Assembly: GCA_017979445.1 (NCBI GenBank)
Contig: CM030718.1
Location: 27,771,021-27,835,020 of the forward strand
DNA: 64,000 bases
Direction: 5' to 3'
Source of the DNA: Akebia trifoliata
Lineage: Eukaryota; Streptophyta; Magnoliopsida; Ranunculales; Lardizabalaceae
The translations under genes were made by a program, and so were the position numbers. The stretch's first letter is position 1. Every line of letters begins with the position of its first letter. The notes under the pieces are model-generated. The model worked only from the letters and a program-made list of their open reading frames with translations, ran no database searches and was not told where the DNA came from. This document shows positions 1 through 10,900 of this stretch, piece by piece.

Positions 1-996
1 ATTTTTCCCAAGTAGGGGCAACCAAGAGTAGAATTTTTATTTTATGGGGCCAGTAGCCGCAGATATTTTTATCCGCAATAGTACACACATCCTTGTACGT
101 TTTGAAAATACTTGTGGGGGCAAGTGCCCCACCGTAAATCCGCTCAAGTGAGTGCTCATATTCTTCGGGAGAGTGATTGTGTTGCAAATTTTCTTGTTTC
201 TTTTACTTCCATTGATGATTTTGTTGAGATTTGGTTATTTTCTTTTCCCTCGAAAATTTTCTTAGATAGTATATGAGAATGCTGGTGGACAAATCTATTA
301 TAGATTGTAAATATATTTTCTTTAACATTATTCGAGTTAGGGTTTGCTTAACCTCCCAACTTACTCTCTAGAAAATAAAAACAACTCATGTATAATACAT
401 GAATGATATTTGAATTATTCAACCAGGACTAAAAATCATAAATTACTTTGAATCTTTGAATTTGAGTACTATATATTATATTTTCATACATTTTTTTAAT
501 TATTTTTTATTTATAAAAAAATTGCATTATTAAGTGAGTAATTCACGAATCTATCTAGAAAGCAAGGGCATGAACTGTTGATCGTTTTCCTTTTGTATCC
601 CAAAGAAAATATCTATGATTTTGTGCCCTTGTCACGTCAGTCATGTACAACAGACTGAGTGAAAATTTTTGAGTCAGAGAATCACAACTCTTTTTTTTTT
701 CACTTCTCCAAATGACTAAAATAAAATAATTCATAATTAATCGAATCAACGACTTATAATTTAGTGGAAATCTCCTAGAATATGTAACAGATATGGTAAC
801 CCTATTTTCTAGATTCATTCTAAACTTTAGTATACTTGCATTATATACTATTGTGATCCAATAATTTTTATAATAAAAAAACAAAGTTGATTGGTGATTT
901 AACATTTTAATTCAATATTTTGAGGGATAAGCAAACTTCTAAGTCTTCAGGGGGGGACATTACTATCTTTCACCAAGACCTTTCATTTGTTCCATA
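1..996. other. Gene-free left edge with repeat fragments
   Basis: No gene seen. Bases 1-150 contain G-rich/C-rich stretches (for example GTGGGGGCAAGTGCCCC) of a kind common at the ends of plant repeats. Bases about 530-690 hold a degenerate palindromic MITE piece, listed separately. The remainder is AT-rich sequence without a supported feature. Confidence 0.5.
530..690. repeat. Degenerate palindromic MITE piece (GACGTGGCA / GGGATACACAA type)
   Basis: The sequence AAGGGCATGA near 567 is mirrored by TGTGCCCTTGTCACGTCA near 625. Between them lie a TTGTATCCCAAAG block and ATCTATGATT. The same blocks recur in the copies at 17219, 62820 and 63212, so this looks like a worn member of that family. 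Ends are approximate. Confidence 0.4.
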
Positions 997-1586
997 GAGA
1001 GCAGTTATTGGCACCCCAACTTTTGCTTATTATATCACATCCCAATTAAAGATTAAAACACACTATTCAAACCTTTTGGCTCAAGTTATTATCTCAATAT
1101 TACAAAACATTATAATACGCATTTTAGCATTTCAGTAGTTGTTTACAATTAAGTAATGGCCCGTATAAAATCCAAAACTTGAAAACAGAAATCTAACTAC
1201 AAAAAAAATGAGTTTCTAATGACACTCCAATTTTTACTTATTCTCAATTATTCATTTATTTTTAATTGGGGTCAGGGACGGAACCAGGATTTTCTTGTAA
1301 TGGGGGTAAACTATGGTTAATTGTATAATTGAGAAGGCCCGGTCAAGAGGCAATGTCATCAACAAAAAATTGAAAGGGGGGGCAAAAATTGGAGGGGGGT
1401 GAGGGTGTGGGGGCAAATGGGGAGAGTGGTAAGGGTGTGGGTACAAATGGGAGGTCATGTAATTAGTTGAAAACATAGGGCGTGTCTCTAAGTCCTTAGG
1501 GGGCAACTACCCCCACCAGCTCCTTACTAACTCCGCCCTTGATTGGCGTGAAATAAAAAAAATTGGAGTGCTAATAACAGCTCTCT
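997..1586. mobile_element. MITE of the CACCAACTTTTACTTA family, interrupted by an hAT element
   Basis: The left end GAGAGCAGTTATTGGCACC is mirrored by the right end GGAGTGCTAATAACAGCTCTC. Just inside the left end is CCCCAACTTTTGCTTATT, and an inner block AAAGATTAAAACACAC recurs in the copies near 8445 and 36225. A 269-bp hAT-like element sits inside (1273-1541). With it removed, the right end lines up with the copy at 8580-8643. It encodes nothing. Confidence 0.7.
1273..1541. mobile_element. Short non-autonomous hAT-like element nested in a MITE
   Basis: The ends are CAGGGACGGAACCAGG on the left and, on the reverse strand of the right, CAAGGGCGGAGTTAGTAAGG. Flanking 8-bp duplications are ATTGGGGT (1265-1272) and ATTGGCGT (1542-1549), matching at 7 of 8 positions. 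A CA-start terminal repeat with an 8-bp target duplication is the hAT pattern. The interior is G-rich and non-coding. Confidence 0.7.
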
Positions 1587-2196
1587 TTCAATAAATGTAC
1601 CTAACTTCAATTATTAGAAATCATCCTTGAAAACGCTCAAATCGGCTACAAAATCACTAATCAAACATAATTTAGGTCCACCAAGGCAAGAAGTAGGCTA
1701 AAAGTCGATGGGCCCACCGTGCCAAACCACATGGCATTTTTTTTTTTGGCCGTACGCACGCGAGAAAAACAGATGTCACGTGCCTCCAAAACTTCGAGTG
1801 TCTCTCCCTTGTTTGGTTCGGCCTGCGAAGTATGGGAAAGATTTGGAGAATGCGCGCGTGTGTTCACATTAAGTACCATTTCTAAGCACGCATTGCGCGT
1901 GCCTCGTAATCAATGCCCACTGTGTATCTAAAGGCCTAAAGTGTAATCAAAGCCACTCTTTTATCTTTCACAAACACATCAAACAAATTTTGATGATGAT
2001 GCCTTTGTGTGCTTATTATCTTGCTCTCTACCTTCCTTACATTTGTCAATTTTCAATTAGAACCATAGATCATTTGCATTGGGACACATAAGAAAAAAAG
2101 ATTTGTGATTTTACATATCCCGAGGCCAATGGTTTACGGTTCTGTGATGTGGAAATTGTGAATTTTACGTACATTTCATGAGTTAAATATGACGAA
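1587..2196. other. Gene-free stretch
   Basis: There is a somewhat GC-richer patch at 1690-1900 (with ACGCACGCG and TGCGCGCGTG). It has no start-to-stop frame resembling a known protein and no splice pattern that I can support. Around 2080-2158 lies a fragment with the GGGACACATAAG / ATATCCCGAGG blocks of the palindromic MITEs. Nothing else seen. Confidence 0.4.
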
Positions 2197-2503
2197 ATTC
2201 TAATAAACAATTCATTTTAATTTCTAAAACATGAAATGTGAGATCGCATATTTTTCAAAATGACGATTTTACTGATACAAAGTAGCGAGATCACTGATAT
2301 ATTTTTTCGAAGTGACAATCTCGTTGATTTATATTATGACGATCTCGTTACTCTGAAGTAAACCTGCAAGATTATCACTTCCATAACCAGTGAGATATAT
2401 ATATCAACGATCTCACTATTTTATATTAACAAGATGGTCAGTTGAAAAACCTACGAAATCGCTATTTACATTTTGAAAATAAAAATGAATAATTAGTCAG
2501 AAT
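2197..2503. repeat. Fold-back repeat of about 307 bp
   Basis: The left arm ATTCTAATAAACAATTCATT reads again on the opposite strand of the right end as ATTCTGACTAATTATTCATT, and the similarity continues inward for about 45 bp. The interior repeats CGAGATC/GATCTCG several times. This is a MITE-like inverted-repeat structure with no coding capacity; I could not recognise a target duplication. Confidence 0.5.
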
Positions 2504-3126
2504 GGGAATTGCTTCAAAAGTTGATCATGTTTTGAAAAATCTCTCATTGTTAATTCCTAATTATATCATAGTCCATGATATTTAATCGTAATTATCATGT
2601 GTCGTGATTACATTTCATATGATGGACACATTAGCTCTTTTTTTTTTATTGATTCATCGTCTTCATTAGTTTTATTGAGACATTCTTTCACCATAGATTT
2701 TACAATCAACAACCATTCATTTTGAAGACTTATTTGACTAAATAAAAAAAATAAAAATTCTTAATTTTCTTTTAAATCTAATCTAGACAACAAATGGCAT
2801 GCAAGAGTTTCACCAATAAACTTGGAAGATAAGATCTCAATAAAAAGTTCTTCTTTGGAGGTAGGAATATTATAAAGAAAAGCCATAAAAGACCTTTTTA
2901 TTGATTCTTTTGTAAGTTTTATTAAAGATACTTAGCCATTCGGAAACTTTTGCTTATAGAATTGAGACACTAGGCCAATCATTTTCTTCCACGTGCCACA
3001 CATGCATGATCATGGGCCTACCTACCTACAATTGACATGAGGCCCATCATTTCTGCCTAGAGCCGAAGGTGGTGCACTACCTACAGTGCCCCATTAATCC
3101 ATTAATGTTGGTCTTCCACTACACAA
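2504..3126. other. Gene-free AT-rich stretch
   Basis: No gene, RNA or clear repeat recognised. There are only short AT-rich runs and a GCATGCATGATCATG-like palindromic patch near 3000. Confidence 0.4.
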
Positions 3127-3342
3127 GAAAATTCGGTGGGCCTAGGCCCACAAATTTTAGAAATCAAATTTCGACGGTCCAAGGCTGTTGAAATCTTTAT
3201 GTTCCATAGATTCGACTGCTTAGAGCCGTCAAATTGCTCCCATCCGCCATTAATTTAACAATTTCGACCAGTCGTAAAAAATATTCGACAATAATTTTTT
3301 TTACGGCCTTGGGCCCAAAAATATGGGCTTTTTTTCACATAA
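3127..3342 (+). repeat. Interspersed repeat, copy 1 (CGACGGTCCAAGGC family)
   Basis: This copy aligns along its length with the reverse complement of 26009-26250. Shared blocks include GCCCACAAATTTTAGAAA, CGACGGTCCAAGG, TTAGAGCCGTCAAATT and ATTAATTTAACAATTT. Both copies end with a run reading TTTTTTCACAT. The element is partly self-complementary and non-coding, so it is probably a non-autonomous DNA element. Confidence 0.6.
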
Positions 3343-6300
3343 ATTCTCCTTAATTAATGAACCCATACACCAAAATCAATTTGATCAGTGACCTTTGACT
3401 GTTAGATTTCACTAGACGCCCAAATCCACTGTAACCCCACTAGCGTTGGTCCTTTCCTTAGTGAACCTATACACCAAAAATCAGATTGATTAAAATATAA
3501 TCAAATCTAATGAGTATAGATTACTTATTGGATTTTCTTGTGTGCAAATCATTGAGTCTGATTGAGTGCGATACGATGAATTTGTTTTTTAGTGGAATGA
3601 CGACTTTGATCTCTATTCGCGGGGATTTTTATTTTTTATTTTTACTTTGTCTCGAGGTGTAATGTATTGGAAAATATTCCAATATTCTTAAAGGTCATGT
3701 CCAAAATTTTCAGATTTTATCCAATTAATCAAATATGGATTTTAAATTCAGATTTGAATTTTCCATTCCATTGACACCTCAAACCATTGGATATTGTAAT
3801 TATCGAATAATTATCAACCAACAGTTAGGGTTATTTTTTTTAATCAATTTTGTAGATAAGAGTATTTTGTGGGTCCATTTGGAGGGGGAAAATGTAATGA
3901 AAATTGAAAAAGGAAGGTTAGAAAGAGTTTCCTCAACTTCGAGGGGGAGTTCCTCTATTCAATCATTTTCCTTCTTGTTGCTAGATATCTTGTTTATAGT
4001 TCGTACACATCTTCTCTTTGTTTACTGAGCCTCGAGTGAGTCACAGACAGAGTTCGAAAGATCAAATCTTTGATGATTCCATCATACATGATTGCGTTTC
4101 TAAAACTTCTCGATAGATATCTTACGTCTGAACATATTTCTTTTGGGGTTAGAGAATCTTTCTAATTGCTCTAAAAAAATTGGGAGATTCTCCAGAAGAA
4201 ATACGGAGTTTTCCTTTTGGCGACAACATGCTATTGGGTGGTGATTCCACTTATGGGGTCAAATCAATACGTTCTAATAATAAATATTTGAATATCAATC
4301 TCATAGGTATCATAAATCCCATCAATCAAATCACTTTTTTTTTTTTTTGAGAAATACAAGACATCTTAATCAGATAAAAAGGAAATGAAAAAAAAAAAAA
4401 AAGACAAAAAAGGAAAGTAATTCAACGCCTCATAATCAATTTTGTAGACTACTAAGCAAACTTCTATGGTTTCTAGCCAACAAGAAGTTGTGCCCATCTA
4501 TTTGAGCTACCACATTTATTTTTTCTTTTTTCCTTCAAAGTATATGATTCAAACTCGTCTAACATACTGACACATAGACCTAGTCAACCTCGACGGTCCA
4601 GGAGTGGGTGAAAATTAGGTAAGGGTTTGACCTTGGTGACCAGAGCGCAGAACGATACGTAGGTGCAAGAGCGGGAACACGAAAACACCTAATTGAAAAT
4701 TTCTTAAGGTGCATAACATCTCCAAAGCGTTGTGTATTGAGTTATATATAATATACTCAAATATCAATTGTAACCTATCACTACATACTTTCTCTTGCAA
4801 AACACGCATATTTTACAATTTAGAATTAAATTTTCAATAAAATAAACACACTTTTCTAATAGATTCTTTATATGGCTCCACCATTGTCCATAGTTGTTAT
4901 ATTTTCACTCACCCTACGCATCCATTGCTTGTTTGTGTTTGAGTTTTTTTTTTTTTTTTTACTATTTATATAGCTTGACTATATTAGTGTTGTTACCATG
5001 CTACTCACCACTTATTAGTTACGACAAAACAATTCTTGATCAATATAATTATTACTAATTAAATAATCAATATATGTTTTAATGATTGAAACTCCTTCTA
5101 TTTGGAAGAATTAAAATTAATTCTATAATTACAGTAATGATTTAATTTTTTAATCATTATAATATTGTTGTTTCTAATTGTAATACTCAGTAATAATTCT
5201 TTATAATATTTATATTTTAGGACATACATGATTAATAGTTATTTAAAAAATAGGAAATACTTAATATGATAGATGAAATGAGATTCCTTATGTGAGCGGA
5301 TTCTCATATTTTGAGAGCGGGGATTAGAGAAGGATTCGCTTTGAAAGCATCAAAGAGAGGTTTGAGAGCGTGAGCGACACCCCTAATAGAAGGATTGAAT
5401 TACTAAACGTGAGACACAATTTTAAGTTGAGTCAAATCATAAAATGAGCCAAAAGTTGAACAATCAAACAAATTCAAACCAACTTCAAGTCACACGAGTG
5501 AATTTTTCTTTGATAGGTAAACCCTATTTTCATTGTCTTTTAATAGTGCTTTTGTATCGACTAAAAGATTTCTAGTTTGACGCGGTAATTTTAACAGGAG
5601 ATTATTTGATTCTTTAAGTCATGTATGCTCGAGCTTGACCTGACTGAAAATCTGGGGGAAATTCCATTGTGAGGCAGGTTTTAGATAACCGAACCAAACG
5701 AACCCTTAAAAAAAAAGTAAATATATATTAATTTACCATGGATTGGAATATGAAGGAAGACGGGATGGCTGATTTCTTTTTATCGTGTTTATTATTATTA
5801 TTTTTTCTTACCTAGCAAAAAAAAAAAAATTATTATTATTTTTCTTCATTAATATAAAGGTAAATTAAATAAACCCATAGAACTTAACCTAACCAAACTA
5901 ACTTTAGTTTGGTCCGATGGGCAGTTCGGTTCTGATTCTTGTTTAGTGGAACCAACCTAGGTCGTTTAGATTTCGATTTGGGCCCAAACCAACCCAAGTT
6001 GCAGCCCCTCATGGCCCATTTAGTTACTGTCATGGGCCAGGTTAAGCCCAATTCATATTCAGAGCAAGCCTCAGGCTTGATCTACGCTTATTGGGTGGCC
6101 CGGGCCGGGCAGACCCTATAACTCAAATTCTAATTTTATTAATAATTGCATAATATAATTTGGTAAACAGCCCATAAAGAAGCAGGAATACGTGTGGGGT
6201 TAGGTCCAGGTTGAACAAATGTGAATTTTGTTTGGCCCCACCATGGATAGGCTTGTACTAGGAATTTGAGGGCCATTGATAGATAGATGAGCCCATTAAC

Positions 6301-6984
6301 AAACCCTAATATTCCACAATTTCCACTACGGTCTGCCACAAGGATGATGAAACTTGCATATTTTTTCTCTTCTTTTTTTTCTTTCTTTCTTTGTGTTTTT
6401 TGTTGGTTTAAATTTGAACAAAAGAGGGTGGGTTGTGGCAGACAGTGAAGAAAGCATCAGAAATCCCACTTGGAAATGTAGGGGAGGGTGAAGAAGGAAA
6501 AGGAGAGAATATTCGTAGCTAAGTCAACAGCTATTATTTAGTGCCTTCTCCCCAACCAAACTGTATCATCACCATGGAATGTTCCAACCACTCAAAATAA
6601 AATAAAGAAAATAATATGTCCCCAAAGTAACATATATAATACCTAAATTTCGGTTCCACTAAACTGAACATGGATTGGTCGGTCCAGCTGTGCTTTGGTT
6701 TTCTATCCCCACGTGTACATCAACATTACTGGCCCATTCAGTCATGAAATGAAAACGAGCATCACCCAACACTAAAGTTTCTATTGTCTTTTCTTTCAAT
6801 TTTTTTTTTTTTTTTTTTTCTAATCATGTAACACACTCAAAAATGAAAACTCCTAAGAAAATGTAAGAACAGCTCTAATAAACAATAAACTAAGAGACTA
6901 AAATAATTTAAAAATACAACTCCAATTATAATAAATATTTAAGTTGAAGTATCTAACAAAGTGAGGGGAAAATCTAAAAGAACA
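3343..6984. other. Gene-free stretch, 3.6 kb
   Basis: I see no supported gene. The longest frames (for example 97 codons at 3735-4028) lack similarity to any family I know and have no splice or codon-use support. The stretch holds long A and T homopolymers (4330, 4388, 4946, 5819, 6799) and GC-richer patches with GGCCCAAACC-type blocks near 5970-6110 that look like old repeat remnants. Confidence 0.4.
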
Positions 6985-7520
6985 TAGGAGGTGGCAGTAA
7001 ATGCAAAAATCTTGAGTTTGGATAATATAATCAAGAGAGGTATCATCTCGGTTAATTTTGTGGCTTATGTAAGGAGAATGGTGAGTCTGTTTATCATATC
7101 CTCCTTCATTGTAGGTTACTTCAGAGATTTGGTATTACTTCTTGAGTCTTTTTGGTGTGGCGTGGTCTGCTCCAGGGACCTTACACACACTAGTGGATGG
7201 TTGACTAGCCATTGGAATGGATTTCTTGGCGTTCAAGAGAAAACTTTGGAGTCTTAAACCCTCTACAATTTGTCGGTAGATTTAGAAGGAGAGAAACCTT
7301 AGGACTTTCGAGGGGACGGAGTCCTCAGTTCAAGGAATCATTCTCTCAACTTTGGGTTCCATTTTTCTTTGAAGTAAGGTTTTTCAGGAATCAAATAAGG
7401 TCTTCTTTTAAGATTTTGTAACAAAATGGGATTAGGTGTGTAGTCTGAGTTTTGTTTTTGTTTTTTTAATTCTTTCCTGTTTTTGTAGATCCTTAAATTA
7501 TCAAAAAAAAGGAAAAATAA
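6985..7520 (+). pseudogene. Decayed 3' end of a LINE retrotransposon (zf-RVT region)
   Basis: The frame at 6991 reads AKILSLDNIIKRGI, which fits the conserved K-ILT-DNL-KRG block of the zinc-binding region after plant LINE reverse transcriptases. One base out of frame, the next codons read CGLCKENGESVYHILLHC, matching the C-x2-C...ES-xH-x4-C motif. Further on, another frame gives a WKERN-RTFEG-like block near 7288-7310. At least one frameshift and several stops break it. It ends in an A-rich tract near 7500, as LINE tails do. Only this 3' tail is visible. Confidence 0.7.
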
Positions 7521-7977
7521 ATAAATTATAACCATTCAACTCTGGCATGAGTTTTATACGATAGGCCCATTGGATGCTAAAATCCAGTAACTACAATCTA
7601 CCAATGGGGCCGATGTTTGTCATAAAAAGGTCTACAAAAATTAGAAGCCCAAACATTTATGGGGTATTGGGCCAGAGAGACTGCACCACATGGCAAAATA
7701 GACTTGGTGTGTGTTAGCTAAAGTTACTCAACAACCGTACTACTAGTTGACAAGTCTCCCCAAGAATGACGTTGGACACTAAAGAGGAACGTTGGGGTTT
7801 CAGATCCCCTCTTGATGTACCCTTAACCATCAAATATGTAATAAAATGGAAAAACAGAATGGATTTACAAAACGAGGACCTAATCTTCGACAACTAGCTG
7901 CAGAACAGGTTAAAAAGCATGTCCCAAGAAAGCTGAGGTAACCATGCAGTGATTCTTTCATTCTCAAAAACTAAATG
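7521..7977 (-). other. Probable 3' UTR and downstream flank of the SYP31-like gene
   Basis: This interval lies directly downstream of the syntaxin stop codon at 7978-7980. No frame or repeat is recognised. The true poly(A) site cannot be fixed from sequence alone. Confidence 0.4.
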
Positions 7978-10900
7978 TTAGACCACAAAGAAGACAAATA
8001 CCATCAAGAAAAATATGAGAATGGCGAATATCTTGATTAGAAGCCACCTGTTCGAAGATATCTGGTTCAAATGCTTCAGAAGAGCACTTCGAGCACCTTC
8101 AACGTTTCCCAATGATTCGTCCATGTTATCATCAATCCTGCATGTGTTTTTGATTTAATACGAGAACATCTCAAAAAATCAACTAATTTATACTGTTATA
8201 GACAATGCTGCAATCCTGCTTGATAAGCTTGCAGCAAGATTTTGAGAGAATGTGTAATACAGCCATCCAATACAGAATAATTCTTGTGTATTGTTCGTGA
8301 ACTACATGCGGATTATTTCTCAGTTATTGAAATTTTGATATTTTATAATATAAAATTAAGATAACTAATTAATTTCCGATACACATTTAGTTTTAGTTTT
8401 TTTGCATTTCAGCCAAATTCACCCCAATTTCTTAATTAAGGATTAAAACACACCATTCAAACATTTCACAAGTTTGGTTCCAGTCGAAAAAATTTCCACG
8501 GTTGTTTAGTTTATAATTAGGATTAGGCAGAGAGAGTGAGAGAGAGGTACCCCAACTTTTACTTATTTCAACTGTTGACTTATTTGTTTATTTTAATTCG
8601 GGTTTAATAAGTAAAAGTTGGGGTGCCAATAGCAGCTCTCCAAATTTTTGAGTGAAAATACCAATTTATATTTCAAGCAACTCAATCACAGGTAGAATGA
8701 CATTGGGCAAAGACAACACTGTGTTTTGCCCGTTAAAAAAAAGTCAAAAAGAAAGCAGACCTTGTTGAGCTGTGACTAAAACCAACTTATTCAGCAATCA
8801 GCCCATCAAAACCATTTTTTGTGACTTAATGCCCTGTTTGTTTTTACTTGATTATGACGCACAAAGTGATTAAAAGGATGGTCTACAGGTCAAGACGCAA
8901 AGATATAAATTCCATAAATTCAAGCAGTAAGAAGAAACCTGATGGCTAGTTCCCCTTGATGTGCAACCATTGTCGCCAATTGCGTAAATATTCCACCAAG
9001 TTCAGTAATTGTGGACTCCACATTTTGAAGAGCAACTGCACGGCTTTGAGTATAGTTCTCATGCCTTGGAACAACCTGCTGTAACATGGATGCTTCTACA
9101 TGGTGGGGTGGAGTGCTATCCACTGCTAACCTCCGTCTGACTTGGCAAAGTTTAAGAGAAGCTGTTACCAAAACATTCGACTAAATCCAGATATAGATAG
9201 GTTTGGAAATCAATTAAAGATATCACCAAATTACCATCTCAATTCATTGGAACATCACTAATGTTATTGAGCAAATGCACCTGAACTTCAACTGTGTTTA
9301 GTTAATGAAGATCAGAAGAAACAATTGATGGGATAACACATTAGGATGCAGTAGCACTGGAATGCCTGTACATTGCAGTGTTGTACAAAAAAATGGTCTC
9401 AATGAGGACTTGGGTTCAAGTCAACTTAAAAACTTGATCAAGAACATGATCCACATCTTTGAGATAAAATGGGTGTTGCTGCAGTCAAATCTTTCCTGTC
9501 TTCTAAATTAGGTTTTCTCAGTTTTAAACGAAAAAATAAAAATAAAAAAAACTCATTACTGTACCCAAAATTGGACCTGACTAAGCACTTGACCCTTGAC
9601 AACTTAGCTAGGAAGAAAGATTCACAAATAAAGCATCACACAGAACTTTGACTTGCAATCTTGCGGTAACTACCCATTTATAGATACTAGAATTCCTGGT
9701 GTTCGCTTCAAGTGTAATTTATTTTGTTAAATCCCATCTAGGGTAGGTATGGTGCTTTTATCAGTGATGAGAAATCTTTTCCATTCATACGCAGCCACAC
9801 CCTTGAATTTCTAATCTACATGTAACTGATGCACCTTGAGGCTTGCAGCAAATATATCAATCTCTGTCTAGCAAGGTTATAGATCATTGTTTTAAAATGC
9901 TAAGGCATGAGGCTAGGCATTTCACTAGCCAAAGCATTGAGGTGTAAGCCTCATGACATAAGGCATTAGTCTTCTGAGATAGCAAAAAATTTGAAAATCA
10001 GGAAAAGTCCGAAAAAAATACAATTCACAATTTCACACAACCAAGTTTAATATGGAAATCTAAATTCCAAACTCATCAAAATCAAATTAAATTGTACTAC
10101 ATCCATAGCTTTACCCTTTCCAACTTCTGATATTAAATTAAAGGGGAAAAAAAGGTCCCAACATTTTAAGTTTGAACAACTCAAAGAAAGGAAAAAAGAA
10201 AAACTCAAAGAAGAAGCAACACTTTGTGTGTATTAACCACGCTAACTGAGAAAAAGAAAAACATACCGTCAATCTACTACTACAAGAATTGGAAGCTTAG
10301 GTGCAGCATAGAGACAATAAAAGTACTGAAGAAAATAGAAATTATTGGAAGAAGTGCCAAGGTTGTGTGTATAGTTCCCTATCCACGATTCTGCCATTGT
10401 ACTGGAATATAGGAGGAATCCCCTGGACGGGTAGAAAAAGAGTGAGTCAGATTGAAAATGGTTTGTTTATTTACGAAGTCACATTATGATTTGATTGATA
10501 TCAGCAGATCAAATGAGTTCTTCATTCATTCATTGAATCATAAATCACTACAAGTGAAGGAGATAAAAGATTGACGGAGGTTCGATCCACTATCCTTTTG
10601 AAGCATAGAATGCTCATTTTTAGTGATAATTTTGAGATATACATGGAAGATTTCGATTTCTTCGAAATGATACAAAATATAGTAAACGCGGCTCACGAGG
10701 CGCCCCCGCACACACACACAAACAAAATCGATTCTATTGGTTTTATGCTATCTAAAATATATTGTTAATGTCCATTTACATACTGATGTTAAACTTTATC
10801 AATCTAACAGGAAATTGTTGAAGATCCAATCTTTCCGCACGTTGGATGTTTCCTACTCTACAACGGGATATGATCATGCTCGAAAACCAACTTCCCTTAT

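Noticed and set aside
1690..1931. Possible gene in a GC-richer patch with overlapping frames on both strands
   Set aside because: Neither product resembles a known family and there is no supporting splice or start context.
3735..4028. 97-codon plus-strand frame
   Set aside because: No recognisable domain, codon bias or promoter, and surrounded by AT-rich non-coding DNA.
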